A DNA stretch of 64,000 nt from Ganoderma boninense (Eukaryota; Basidiomycota; Agaricomycetes; Polyporales; Polyporaceae), in NCBI GenBank assembly GCA_002900995.3, contig CM035313.1:868001-932000 (forward strand). Reading direction: 5' to 3'. The notes beneath the pieces were generated by a model. That model did no database searches. It had not been told where the DNA came from and saw only the letters and a list, made by a program, of their open reading frames with translations. The translations under genes and the position numbers were made by a program. The stretch's first letter is position 1. Every line of letters begins with the position of its first letter. Of the stretch, positions 24,874 through 37,410 are shown piece after piece.

Positions 24874-26672
24874 ATGAACTTCGTGTGTCAGCAGTGCAAG
24901 CAACCACTTCAAGTGAGTGGTTATCGCCAACATAATGTCGGAAAAATATACTGACATATTGCGATGCTTCTCAGCTAGATGCATCACTAGTAGACCTTGC
25001 TCCATCGGCGTATGACATCGTCGCGTCGTCCTTGCCTCCCCCAAATCCAGCATCTCATGGCTGGAAGACATCAGGATCGGAGAAACTGGCTCAACTTCCC
25101 TCGCCATCCACGGCGAAGGCCGCCTGGAGAAACTCCGTCCAGGGTTCTACCTCCTCGGCTGTGTCGTCCACCTCGTCCACCGCGGCGCAGCGGAAGCAAC
25201 CACAACGTGGGCCCGTGCATCCCAATGAGTCCTTTGTGCTCCTGCAAGACAGCGTCATCCGAACCATCCCCTCGAATCTCCCCGCGACGTCGCCATCCCA
25301 CCCCAAGAAGCCGTCATTCTCAAAGTCGCGGAGTGCCACGGCAGCAGTACCGCCCGCGCCAGCCCCCGAGGAACCACCTCACCCGAATCCGTCGCCCCTC
25401 TCGCACCACCTGCGATCCTCGCTGCGCCTCTTTAATCTGTTGTCCAGCCGCACGGACCTCGACCACCCGCTCTGCGCCGAGTGCACGCACATCCTACTCG
25501 GGACGCTGACACGACAGCTCGAGGAAACAAAGAAGGAGCGGGACGGGTACATCGCGTTCGAAAAGGAAGTGCGGAAGGAGAAGGAGCGCGAGGCTGCAAC
25601 GGGGGCGAACAGGTCCGAGGCCGAGGCCAAGATCGAGAGGCTCAAGGACGAGGAGCGGCTCGCGATCGAGCAGCTCAGGGCTGCGGAACGAGAGCGGCAG
25701 CAGCTCGAAGAGGAACTCAAGGGGCTGGAGCGTGAAGAGAAGGCCCTGGAGGACGAGGAGGCGGAGTGCGTCGCTCGCTTGCCTGGCTGTGGTCCACGGC
25801 CGTGCTGATGTGTGTCGTGTCTGTTTGACAGGTTCTGGCGCCAGCACAATGCGCACCTGCTCAAGTCTGCGGAGCAGGCGTCGCAGCTCGCCGCGTTGCG
25901 TGCGGCATATGCCGCAGACTCCGCCGTGTTAGATAAACTGGAGAAGACGAACGTCTACAATGACGCATTCTGCATTGGCCACGACGGCGTTTTCGGCACT
26001 ATCAACGGGCTTCGTCTCGGACGCGTCCCAGGAGTACCGGTAAGTGATGACTTGTTCCAAAGGTGATGACGAACTCACGGCTTATCTAGGTCGAATGGGC
26101 CGAGATTAATGCTGCTTGGGGCCAGACGCTGTTGCTACTATATACAATTGCACGCAAGCTGGACTTCACGTTCGAGAAGTACGCGTATGCGCACATCCCA
26201 TTCGGAATTCGCTGATTCAGACGACCACATGCAGCTATCGCCTGGTACCCATGGGGTCCTTCTCCCGGATAGAGAAGACGACGGGTGATAAAGCAACCTA
26301 TGAATTGTATGGGTCAGGGGATCTGCACTTCGGACGGCTGCTTCACAACCGTCGTTTCGACTTCGCAATGGTGGCGTTCCTGGACTGCCTGAAACAGCTA
26401 ATGGACTATGTGAAGTCGCAGGACGGCCAGGTCGACTTCCCGCACCAGTGAGTCGAGCTTCCGCGTTCTCGTGATCGACACAAACGTGTGCGCTGACGTA
26501 CGACGGTGTCCCGTGTCCCGTGTCCCTCCGCAGAGTCGTGAAGGACAAAATCGGGGAGGCGTCTGTGAAGCAGCAGTTCAGCCAGGAAGAAGCGTGGACG
26601 CGGGCCCTCCGACACGTTCTCCTGGCGCTGAAGATACTGCTGAAGTGGACGACGAACGGCAGCAACGGCTGA
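24874..26672 (+). CDS. ATG6: Beclin 1/Atg6, autophagy PI3-kinase complex subunit
   Basis: Subunit of the class III PI3-kinase (Vps34) complexes that start autophagosome formation and act in vacuolar sorting. Six exons: 24874-24912, 24975-25765, 25832-26039, 26090-26178, 26235-26447 and 26534-26672. They sum to 1479 nt and give 492 residues without a frame break. Features in order: zinc-binding-like N-terminus ([13 protein letters not shown]), the conserved ESFVLLQDS (about 97), a BH3-like stretch near 160-180, a long coiled coil (about 190-275, [12 protein letters not shown] onward), then the evolutionarily conserved/BARA domain ([57 protein letters not shown]). The exon 1 acceptor and start give a length typical of the family. 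Confidence 0.95.
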
Positions 26673-27226
26673 CACGTCGACGGGTGCCCGGCTTGATTAC
26701 TGTTTGTATACGGTGTCCGCGATTCTGTATGGATAATGGTCTTAACCCCGGTTCGCAAATGTCTCAGAATCACCGAGATTCACTCGGCTCGGCAAATTGG
26801 ATTGCTGATCAAGCAGCAGGAGGTGAGGCAGGCGCTTGTTTCCACGGGGCGTGTCGCGCCTCGTTTCTGACCTCGAGTCTACTTACTGGCGTCATGGCCA
26901 GTGGATGCTCTCTTGTTCTCATCCTGGTCCGTCTCTCTCCACCGACTTGTTCGTCGAGCGGCGTACAGTGTCCGCTCATGTGGCGCGCTAGTCAGATCAG
27001 GTCACTGTCGAAAATCGGACCGGACCACTGCTTTTGGACAGGACGCCCACGCGATTGCGATTGCGAAGACTTACACCATAGCTGAGTAAGGCCAGTGCCC
27101 GAAAACCGCTATGGACTGTTTGTCATCCCCGAGTCCCGTTGGACGCTATATCGACCGGCATATCTAGCACCACACGCATCTGCATCTGCTCATCTCCCTC
27201 TGAAATCCGCCTCCTGCCCAATCACG
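26673..27226. other. ATG6-GCS1 intergenic region
   Basis: About 550 bp between two genes on the same strand, holding the ATG6 3' UTR and the GCS1 promoter. No further gene or clear element was recognised. Confidence 0.5.
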
Positions 27227-30200
27227 ATGGGTCTGCTCTTCCTTGGAACACCTCTCGGCTGGGATGAGGCAAAACCATACGCAGATCACGTCAGGACACA
27301 CGGCATCACCCAATTCTTGCACATCTGGGACCGTCTCAAGGACAGGTGCGGGGACGAGCTTCTCTGGGGAGATGAGGTACTCGATCCTCTATTTTTTGCG
27401 CGTTTTCTGCCTCGGTCGCTGATGAAATCCACGCGTCCCTTCTCCGTGCCCTCGACCCCGCTCCGGCCCCGTTTCGCACCGAAAATGTGCAACGCGCTCC
27501 GCCTAACGCAAACCGCGGCCTCGTGCATGGGCCCTGTGCGCACAGATCGAGTACATGGTCGCTGCGTTCGACGATCAGGAAAAGAACGTTAAGCTCTCCC
27601 TGCGCCAGACCGAGATCCTCGCGAAACTGCAGTCCATCGTGAGCGACATTGCGTCCGATCGCGGCGAGACGTGCGTCCTATGTCCTCTCCTGCCCGCGAA
27701 ACATCGTTTTATACCCCGTCGTCTGCATCCAGACACTCTGTGCCCACCTTCCACCCAGAATATGGCCGGTTCATGCTCGAGTCGACCCCTGGATCGCCGT
27801 ATACGGGCGAGATCCGCGACCTGCTGTCCGTGGAGAGCAACATGCGCTACCGGTGAGTGGCCGCTTCACCTTCTCCGTAGCTGGTCTCGTCACACAGACG
27901 TTAAGGGAGGGCCTTCTGCGGGGTCCGAACCGCAAAGAGGAGAGCGAAGATCGCGCATAGAGCCTCCCTTAACATCTCGTGAATCTGGTACAGAACGCCT
28001 TGCTCCCTTCGCTGCCCAGCCACTTCCCGCTCCCAGTCTGGACGCTACGATGCGCATCCGGGACCCCATCCACCCCCTTCTCTCTTCAGAGGGGCTGGGC
28101 ACGATTGCTGCACCAGCCGCCTGCAACTGTTGGCCGTTAGAGAGCATGTGCAGCCCGCAATTTCCCCGCGCTTCGTGCGGTACGTACACTGTCATGTCGT
28201 GAGAGGGTTATGTACGCGCATATAGCTGCTCTAATGCCCTTAGATATGGCACCTGACGCTCCCATCAGGGATAAGCTCGGTGGATAGTGCTTCAAAATCA
28301 TGCATTACGGACTTGGACGTAACTGTCCGGTCTGAGGTGAACCGGAGAAGTTCCCCGTTTAGCCACTTACGGCATGTTTTGGATTGTACCCCGCGTTCTA
28401 CATCTGATGACGAGACCTGGACTACTGCTCGAGTCCCGTCCGTGCACAGCCAACCCGATTGTTGCTCACTCTTCTTTTTTCCGGTCCACTATGAAGCCGC
28501 GTCCTCGCGCGCAAGCACCTCAAGCCCACCGAAGTGCCCTTCACCATGACGTCCTTCCCGCGTCTCGGGGCTCCCGGTGTGTTCACGGAGCCGCACTACG
28601 ACCCCGCTGGCGCGGTGTCGAGCCACAGCCTGTTCCTGCCGGAGGAGATCACAAACCCCCATGCACGTTTCCCGTCGGTGGCGTCCTTTTACGTGTTCAG
28701 TCTCGCACTCAACCGCGCTCCCCTTTGCTTTATCGCAGGACGCTGACGGGCAATATCCGCCGCCGGCGCGGCTCGAAGGTCGCGATTAACCTGCCGCTCT
28801 TCATCGACGAGCGCACGCCGCGGCCGTTTGTGGACAGGACGATTCCGTGGCAGAGAAATATTTATCCGGAGGATCCAGGTCAGCGCTGGGTCGTGCTCAC
28901 GATTTTTTTCGAGATGAGAAGCTGAGCGTTGTCGTTCGCAGAGGCCAAACGGGGAGCTGCGCTTATCGACCACGTTTACATGGACGCGATGGGGTTCGGG
29001 ATGGGATGTAGTTGCTTGCAGCTCACTTTCCAGGCCTGCAATATCTCTGAGGCGCGGAGGTTGTATGACGCTCTGGTGCCTGTTGCGCCGCTCATGGTGA
29101 GTACGACCGCTAGTCGATTATCTGCCGTTGTGCTTGACGGTCTTGCAGCTGGCACTGTCCGCCGCAAGTCCTCTCTGGAGAGGCTACATTACGGACGTGG
29201 ATTGTAGATGGGATGTCGTCTCAGGGAGTGTCGATGATCGAACGGAAGAAGAACGCGGGTTAAAGGTGACACTGTCGTCTCCAATATCGTTTTTCGAGGT
29301 GTTGACATGTCAGCGTAGCCTCTCAAAGAGAGCCGCTTCAAGATTCCCAAATCGCGCTACGCAAGTGTGAGCTTGTATATCTCCGAGTACTGGATGAACC
29401 AACCGGCGTATAATGACATCGATGCTCCACACGACCCTGCAATCTTTGAACGGCTTCGCAATCACGGTATGTTCATATTCTCGATGGATGTTGGCCGGTT
29501 GTTGACTATCCTTGGCTGCGACAGGCGTCGACGACTTGCTTTCGAGACACATCGCACATCTATTTATTCGGGATCCCCTTGTAATATTCTCCGAGACGAT
29601 AAACCAAGACGACACGACCAGTAATGACCACTTTGAGGTACCTCCCCAGTCGTTGCTGCGTTCTGTGCCCGTCTGACCTGGCTGCAGAATATCCAATCCA
29701 CCAACTGGCAGACGGTCCGCTTCAAGCCCCCTCCGACAAACTCTTCCATTGGATGGCGCGTAGAGTTCAGGCCCATGGAAGTGCAACTGACGGATTTCGA
29801 GAACGCTGCGTTCGCGGTCTTCATCGTCCTGTTATCGCGCACCATCCTGCACTTCAATCTCAACCTATACATCCCGATTTCCAAGGTGATGCCCCCGTGC
29901 TGTCCTCTCCTCTCACGGCGGGACCGCGCCTGATGCTGATGCCTTCCTTCCCCTGCCGTTCCTGACCCCCGTCGCTGTTGCCAGGTGGACGAGAACATGG
30001 CGCGCGCGCAGCGTCGCGACGCGGTGCGCACGGAAAAGTTCTACTTCCGCAAGGACGTGTTCCCGTCGGCGTCGTCGCACCCGTCGAGCGTGGCGTCGTC
30101 CGCGCCGAGCTCGCCGATCAGCGAGCACGGCGGGCCGATCCCCGTCAACGGCGCGAACGGCAAGGAGACGAAGCTCCGGAACTGCTTCCCGCTGCCCCCG

Positions 30201-30819
30201 CGGCCCGACGACGCGCTCTTGGCGGGGAGCGTGCACGAGGAGTACGAGGAGATGACGATGGTCGAGATCATGAACGGCAAGGTGCGGTGTCGCGCGAAGG
30301 GGTTTGTTGACGGGTTCGCTGGCTGACTGATGATTGGTCTCTGCAGGGATCCGCGTTCCCGGGCCTGCTCAGCTTGGTGTACATGTACCTGGACACGCTC
30401 GATGTGGAGGTGGATTCCCGGCGCAGGATAGAGGAGTACCTGGACCTGATCCGCCGACGGACTGATGGTGCGTCGCTTTGCGTGCCCCCCCCCTGCCCCG
30501 CGCATCCGCTAAATTTGGTGGGCATTCTGCAGGCTCGCTCCGGACGGCGGCGAGCTGGATCAGGGAGTTCGTGCGATCGCACCCGGGATACAAGTTCGAC
30601 TCGGTGGTGTCGCAGGAGGTGAACTACGATCTCATGATCGCGATAGACGAAATGTGAGTGGTTCCTACTTGTTACGTTCGCTGTTTGGCGGGGCAGCTTT
30701 CGGGCGCGAGAATGAATGAGGGCATGTTTGTTGATGTGTTTGTGTTTGATATTTGCAGAGAGCGCGGGCTGCGCGAGGCCCCGGACTTCCTTCCCGCCGG
30801 GACGAGGCCGCGGGACTAG
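27227..30819 (+). CDS. GCS1: glutamate-cysteine ligase catalytic subunit
   Basis: Catalyses the ATP-dependent joining of glutamate and cysteine, the first and rate-limiting step of glutathione synthesis, in the cytosol. The start gives [20 protein letters not shown], characteristic of the eukaryotic (GCLC) class. Further blocks follow in order: [149 protein letters not shown] and [15 protein letters not shown]. About 13 exons with mostly short introns. The intron at 27853-28496 is 644 nt, about ten times the local norm, yet joins [17 protein letters not shown] in frame. The stop is TAG at 30817-30819. Confidence 0.94.
27900..27973. repeat. inverted repeat inside the long GCS1 intron
   Basis: GTTAAGGGAGG at 27900-27910 is the exact reverse complement of CCTCCCTTAAC at 27963-27973. 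An imperfect inner stem (CTTCTGCGG/CCGCAAAGAG) lies between them, so the transcript could form a nested hairpin of about 74 nt. No target duplication is evident, so a transposon origin is not shown. Confidence 0.5.
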
Positions 30820-31881
30820 ATTTCGGCCGTCCGTTGCGCTACGTAGGTTTGTGGAATACATACCCGATGTGGGCGTGGTTTCGAAGGGCTTACTTAGAGG
30901 TCTGGTGTTGCGACGTTCAGGACAGTGGCCTGAAATAGACTTGAGGGGGGCCGCGATTTTCCCTGCTGAAGGTGGCGAGGTCAAAACAGTCTGTATTGTT
31001 ATATATCATGTTTCTGGGCCTGGACGTACGGTGTGCCGTAGCGACGAATTATCCGCGTCGGACCGAAAGGTGGATGTGACCTGTATGTAAACGTTAGCGG
31101 CTTCTTCTTCATTGCATCCGCCACTCACGCCTCCGTACATTTGCAAATCGAGACTCCGTACGGGCACACGCCCACGGAGGAAGCACTGAGGCCAGGAGGG
31201 AAAGTCAGAGTCCACGCCTGGGTGTTGAGTAGGACATGACATCAGACGAACAAGCTGAAGTGGTGGACGTGATGAGACTGACGGACGGACAACAGCCCCG
31301 GCTTTGCAGATCATGATCAGTGAGCAAACCACTGCTGTACCTATGTAAATGAATCGGAGCGACTTACGTACGCGCAGATGGCTGTGGGTCGCTCTTGAAG
31401 CGCCCATGCTGTCGTCCGCGCTCTCAACGCATCTGCCATCATTGCTCTCACACGGCCGTCCCTGCTCCATATGTCACGCGTCTCCTCCTCCCAGGCCTAT
31501 CAATAGCCGACCCCCCAGATAGCGTTGGACGTACAGTAAGTGTCGCAGCGAAACAGCACAAACATGGACTACAGGAAACTGGAGCAGTCCTCATCCAACC
31601 GCGGGACCGCGACGTCCGACCGCTGGGCGGAGCCTGCATGATGTTGTGAAACGATGTCGACAATCACCGGCCACGGAACGGAAGGCGTCTCAGGCTGATT
31701 GCATTCCGTCAAATCGGAGGCCACTAGGCTTCTCGGGCCTACCGGACGGAGATCGCAGTGCCCCCTCCTCTTGCCCCATCCACGTCCTGCCTGCTGCCCT
31801 CGTTCGCAGCATCCACCTTCTTGGACAGCTTCTCTTCCACCTCCACCCTTGGCCGGCCGGGGTCGCGCCGTCTTGCCTGCC
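30820..31881. other. intergenic region upstream of copy E, no gene recognised
   Basis: Just over 1 kb between the GCS1 stop and the start of copy E. Only short open frames on both strands. The last 150 bp are pyrimidine-rich, as expected for a fungal promoter or leader. No clear caspase remnant was seen. Confidence 0.45.
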
Positions 31882-34800
31882 ATGCTTCCTTCTACACTAT
31901 GGTCTCTGCTTTTGATTCCGTTTTTTTCGGCTGTCGCTCGCGCCCAAGGTCCTGTCCAGACTCTCTTCCCCGCCGCCGTCCCTCTTGCTGTCAGAACTCC
32001 ATACCTCAATACGTGGTATGAGAGCACCAAGGGTTCCGTGCCTCTCTCGAACGCATGGCCACAGTTCTGGACTCAGCAGGTGAGCCTTCCCTCCATGAGT
32101 GCACCGGGCGACAGTTGCTGGAGCAGAGGGAGTAGGCGATCATGGGTTGGGCGGGCAAGATCAGGGTGAACGGAACGACGTACAAGTGGATGGGGAACGA
32201 TGGCACAGGCACCGTAGCGAATGTCACCAACGTCCAAATCACGCCCACACGATCCATCTTCGTGATGCAAGCAGGGCCGATGAACGTGACTGTTACTTTC
32301 TTGAGTCCAGTTGAGGTGCGTAGCTCTCTTTTCTGAACTCCATGATGATTTTTGTCTTAGCAATCTCGTGGTTACTAGCCCGACGACTGGGTCAAGCAGT
32401 CGATTCCATTTTCTTATGTGTCTGTGGAAGCTCAGTCCCTCGACGGAAACAGCTATCCCGTGCAGGTGTACTCGGACATCAGTGCAGGTACGAACAGGTG
32501 CATTTTCCAGGCTCAGGCACCTCGTTGACCTTGTATGTTACAGAATGGGCATCGGGAGATAGGTCTAGTCTGGTTCGGTGGAGTAACGCGAACACAGCTT
32601 CAGGCAACGCCATATACCACGAGATACAGCTGCAAAGCCCTCAGGCGTTCACCGAAAAGTCGAGTCAGGCGCAGGACGGTACGGTGTACTACGCAATGGC
32701 TACGGTGAGTACTCTCTTCGCTCCTTCCTTTCGCCTTCTAGTGCCATCCATCCTTGCGCCTGGTGTCCTACCCACGGGTAACATTGCATTATCGAAGTAT
32801 GCCATGCACGCCATCTTGACCCAAGGTGACTGTATGCTTGGGATGAAGCGCCCCTCCCAAAAAAAATTCATTTCCCTTGGCATGTGCCTTCCCTACTTTA
32901 TGCTTAAACGTCAATCCAGTCGCAATCAGGAATTTCCTGGCAAATCGACCTGGATTCAACCACTCGTAATGCATTCCAATCAAACGGTGTCCTTGGGAAC
33001 ACACAGTCTACCGCGTTTGCCTCCATCTCGCCGTGAGTCGCACTCTTCAGTGTGCTGGTATTGCCACTCACGCAAATTACCTCACAGAGTCTTCTCCGTC
33101 TTCGCGTTGGCGGTTAACCTGGGGACAATCCAGTCGACCTCCTCCCCCGTCACTTGGTCCATTGGATACGTCCGAGATCCTTCGATCTCGTACACTACGC
33201 CCAGCGGGGCGATCCAGCAGCGGCGACCATACTACGCGACGCAGTACTCTACTATCAGCAGCGTGGTAGGCATTTGCTCCTCTCCGTTTAGTCACCCCTC
33301 AGCGTTCCGACCGGGCTCGGTTTTATAGATTGACGCGTTTACGACCGACTATTCCGGGGCACTGAGCCGCGCCGTGGCCCTCGACCAAAAGATCACGAGC
33401 GACGCCGCGAAGATCTCCTCGCAGTATTCGGACGTCGTCTCGCTCGCCACCCGCCAAGCCATGAGCGCTCTGGACTTCACCGTCGGTACCGACTCGAACA
33501 ACCAGGTTGTCCCTGGCGACGTGAAGGTCTTCATGAAGAACCTCGGCACGGACCAGTGAGTATTTCTTTTATGCTTAGGGCCTCGGCTGGTACATGGTGA
33601 CGGCCCCTGTACTCACAATATGCTGATAGACGGGCGAACCCTGTGGAGCACCTGTACTCGGCGTTCCCGATGCTTCTGTACCTCAACGCATCGATCTGCG
33701 GCCCGTTGCTCGAACCGCTCTTGGAAAGTCAGGCGAGTCTAACCGGCCAGGCGTTTGCGGCCCAGGACTTGGGCACTGCGTATCCTACCGTGACCGGATC
33801 TCATGCTGTCTCAAGTCAAGGGGTTGAGCGTAAGTGCCCTTTCTCCCGAGATTGCCCTGTCGCCTCACAGGTCTTCGGTTCGCAGAAACCGGGAACATGC
33901 TCGTAATGGAGCTGGCGCACGCGAGGATATCGGGCAACGGGACGCTGCTCTCGCAATACGTGCGTTGAAAGGCAGCGCCATTGCTTTGCATAATGAACAA
34001 TTGCTGACGGTTTTTTGCAGTATAACACGACGAAGCGGTGGGCTGACTACCTCGTCAACACCGCACTAAACTCTACAAATCAGTGCGTACCGCCATGGGC
34101 CGAGATGTATGGTGTGGCAGTGCTGACGTGGGCTTCGTCAGGTCAAACCAGGATGGGGACACGACCGATTTGGCGAACACTGCTCTCAAGGGTATCATCG
34201 GCGTGAAGGCTATGGCCGAGATCGCCCATGCGCTCGGCCAAGATTCTGACGCGGTGCAGTATGGGGTGAGTTACGGCCGGCCTTAGCTTGATGTCTTTTT
34301 GGGCGTAGGGGCTAATTGAGAGCTGCAGAACCAATCCTCTGTTCTCCTTAGCTCATGGCTGTCACTCGCGTCATCCTCAGGCGGTTCGCGCTTGCTAGGG
34401 AGCTACGGTGCCCAGGGGTCGTGGTCGCTGATGTACAACCTGTACGCCGACAAGCTGCTTGGGCTGAACTTTGTCGCTCAGTCGGTAAGCTACAAGTCGA
34501 ATCGAACCCCCTTGATCTGTGCCTGACTCTCTTCTTGCAAATGCTGTGCATAGGTCGTAGACACGCAGACGCAATTCTTGAACAGCCTGTTGGCTACCGC
34601 TCCCGAGTTTGGGCTGCCCATCGATAGCGACACTGCGCCGTTTGGCAATGCGGGTGAGCCATCGCAGTCCAATCTCCCCCATAGAAGCTCAAGCTTACCC
34701 CCTGATTCCATCAGCGTGGATCGTGTTCGCGTCTGCGTTCATGTCGGACAACAATGTGCGGGACAGCATGATCAGTAGCGTCCACAACCATGCGAACACC

Positions 34801-35759
34801 AACACGAGCGCTGGGGTATTCCCGGAGAGATACAACACAACAGATAATTCTATCAGGAATGGCGGGGCTAGGTAAGCGTGCTCCCCTTGTCCTACGTTCC
34901 CCGTGGCTAACGCGTCCTTCTTAGCCCTGCACTCGGTGGCATGTTCGCCCACCTGGCGCTCACGTGAGTTGAATCCTCCTTTCGATACGAAATGCAGCCC
35001 TGAGCGCCCCCCCTTCTCGCAGTTTGTCCAACCAGACCATCACCCGCGGCTCCGCCAACGGGGACGGAAGCGGGGGCGGGAATGGAAAGTCGGGCTCGAG
35101 CTCGAGCGTCGGCGCGATCGTGGGCGGGGTGGTCGGCGGCCTGGCCATCGTCGGCATCGCCGCGGCGATCCTCGTCGTCATCCTCCGCAAGCGCCGCCGG
35201 CAGCAGGAGCTCGCGCAGGCGGAGAAGCCCGAGCTCGGGGAGCAGGAGCCGCACCACCCCACGCTCTCGCCGTACTACCACCACGGCCACAGCCCGATCT
35301 CGGAGTACGCGCCCGTGCCCCGCTCGGACACGACGGCCGGCTTTGCGGGCGTCGGCGCGGGCGACGGGGGGCGCGGGATTGGGATTGGGCGCGGGGATGT
35401 ACCCGTCGAGCACGACGATGGCGTACGCGGCGGACGGGTTCGAGTCTGGCATTGAGGGAGGGGCAGGGGCAGGGGCAGGGGGAGCAAGGGACCCGTCGCC
35501 GCCCTCGAAGGCGCGCGAGGCGGCGCTGAACAGGACGCACCACTACGCGCCGTCGCTCGCGACGAGCTCGAATGTGGGCTCGCAGACGGGCTCGGCGTCG
35601 AGCAGGGACCCGCTCTCGCCGGGCGCCGGGTCGGGGACGGGCTCGATCTCGTCGACGGACGTGATGGGCTTGAGGAACGAGGTGGAGAATTTGCGGAGGG
35701 TCATGCAGGAGATCAGGGCGGAGAGGCTCGAGCCGCCGCCGGAGTACGTCGAGGAGTAA
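31882..35759 (+). CDS. GtaA-type glutaminase-like membrane protein, copy E, with apparent frameshift in tail
   Basis: First of the two plus-strand copies. Start at 31882 (MLPSTLWSLLLIPFF, ending ..ARAQ), close to copy A in its signal peptide. Exon 1 ends at 32079. All ectodomain blocks are present (GWAGKIRVNG, NLGTIQSTSSPVTWSIGY, NPVEHLYSAFP, TKRWADYL, LKGIIGVKAMAEI, PALGGMFAHLAL). The helix (VGGVVGGLAIVGIAAAILVVIL) and RKRRR follow. The tail changes frame near a G6 tract at 35366-35371: before it TTAGFAGVGAGDGG, after it, one base on, GMYPSSTTMAYAADG and onward to LEPPPEYVEE. One G fewer would restore a single frame like copy F. Read as it stands, the upstream frame stops at 35455 without coiled coil or PPEY. 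Confidence 0.78.
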
Positions 35760-37410
35760 GCATGGGAGATGGTCGTTGTGTGCCCTGCAGTGGGGGGAGG
35801 GTTCCTTGGATGTGGGATACCGGCCGGGGGAGGTGGGTGCTCGATGCGTTCGCGTGTCTGTGGACTCTTGGATTTCCCTTTACGTTTTTGTTGTGCGTGC
35901 TGCGTTACCGTAAAGTACTGTACCTAAGTTGAGCCGTGTTCTTATTCGTTCCTTGTTGTGGAGCTTGACTTCTGTGCCTGTATCGTATCCTCCTCTTTTT
36001 CTTACACAACTTTCGTCGTTTCGTCCGTACTTGTGGTCGTGACAGTGCCAGTGCAGTCCTTACTGATACTTCGTACGCATACGTCAAGTTCTCTTCTAAT
36101 GTTTACCCAGATACCTAAGTTATCGCCAGTAGGTCGTTAGGACGAGTCTTGTCATCGTCTATGCCCGTTCGCATCCTTTTTTCAGTGTACATATGTACTA
36201 GCGTCTCCTTTAGCGAACAGATGGTTCCTTCGCAGAGGAATAGATGTAACGAGTAGCCCTTTCCTTTATTATGCATATGGCTGAAGAAGACTGGGGACGT
36301 CGGCAATCCGATGGCCATCTCTCGGTCGCTCGCCAAAGTTTACGGCAGTTTTGGCCATGGACGACACGGACCCAACGTTACTAGTACTTGTCCCGGGGCC
36401 ACCAGTGCCGCATGTGTTACAACGCCTTGACTTCTCCGGTGGTGGGTTGCCAGTGGTTGGCAGCGCCGCAGGACACATACTCAATATGAGAGCATGCGAC
36501 ATATAAGATATAACTGACAGGGGAGGAATGTGCTGCTGGAGGGCTCGAGGAGACTTTCGGCGGCGACGGTGCGAAGCTTGGGGTCCGCGTCAAGGTGGTT
36601 GGCTTCTCAGTTACCATCGGACTAACCACAACCACAGATTTGAATTTACTCAGGAAGTTACGCATAAAATGACACTCAACTATCATCGTCGTTAGTCATC
36701 GATCCGGAGCGAATTGTTGGCTATTGTTGGATGGAAATCGGAAGGCAGGACGGCAAGCAGGCGGGCGTCAGTGGCAACCCTGCAGATCGCTGAACGCATG
36801 ATGGACCTGCCACATGGCTGTGTCGTCCCTCGCCCTCCCATGCCCTCGGTGACGACTTCCTCTCAACGCAGCCCCCATCACCCGGTGCACATGGTGTTCC
36901 CGCCTGATTTCTCCCTCTTATGTCTTGGCCAAGTATGCCGTCCCGGCTGCGACTGATGGGTCGATTGGTTCTCAGGCTGATTTCTGAGCAATACCTTGCG
37001 AGTAAGTTCTTTGCACATACATTCTGCGTAGATAACAAGCACATGCATAAGTACCCTGCAAGACCACCTCGATCACCTCACGCTGAGACCACGAAGCCGG
37101 TTCGGACAGTGACTGAGAAGATGCCTCGCTGAGGCACCGGTCATCGTTTATGGGATAACGCGAACGGCCTGCCAGGCAGACGGGCGAGAGCGGAAAGCCT
37201 GTTCCAGCGTGATCGGTCTTTGAAGTTGCTCCGCGACCATCATGCCTGCCGGTCCGCTTGCGTCTGGGTCTTTGGCCTCAAATCCACTTCCTCAACGAAG
37301 ATCGCAGCAAGCCCATCTCTTGCGGCCATCCTTTCTGCCCCTGCGGCCGTAGCCCGTGCTCACCTCCCTTCCACCCCTCCTTTGGCCAGGGCTCCGCCTT
37401 TTTGCTCGCC
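35760..37410. other. E-F spacer, no gene recognised
   Basis: About 1.65 kb. The first part is the 3' region of copy E. Short minus-strand frames near 36270-36690 show no known domain. The last 200 bp are pyrimidine-rich and resemble the flank upstream of copy E. Confidence 0.45.

Noticed and set aside
27885..27990. Possible tRNA or small RNA gene in the GCS1 intron
   Set aside because: The stem is real, but there is no cloverleaf and no A/B box; kept only as an inverted repeat.
34907..35759. Alternative long Arg-rich frames in the copy E tail
   Set aside because: Low-complexity frame products of GC-rich DNA; the helix and PPEY frames match the paralogues.
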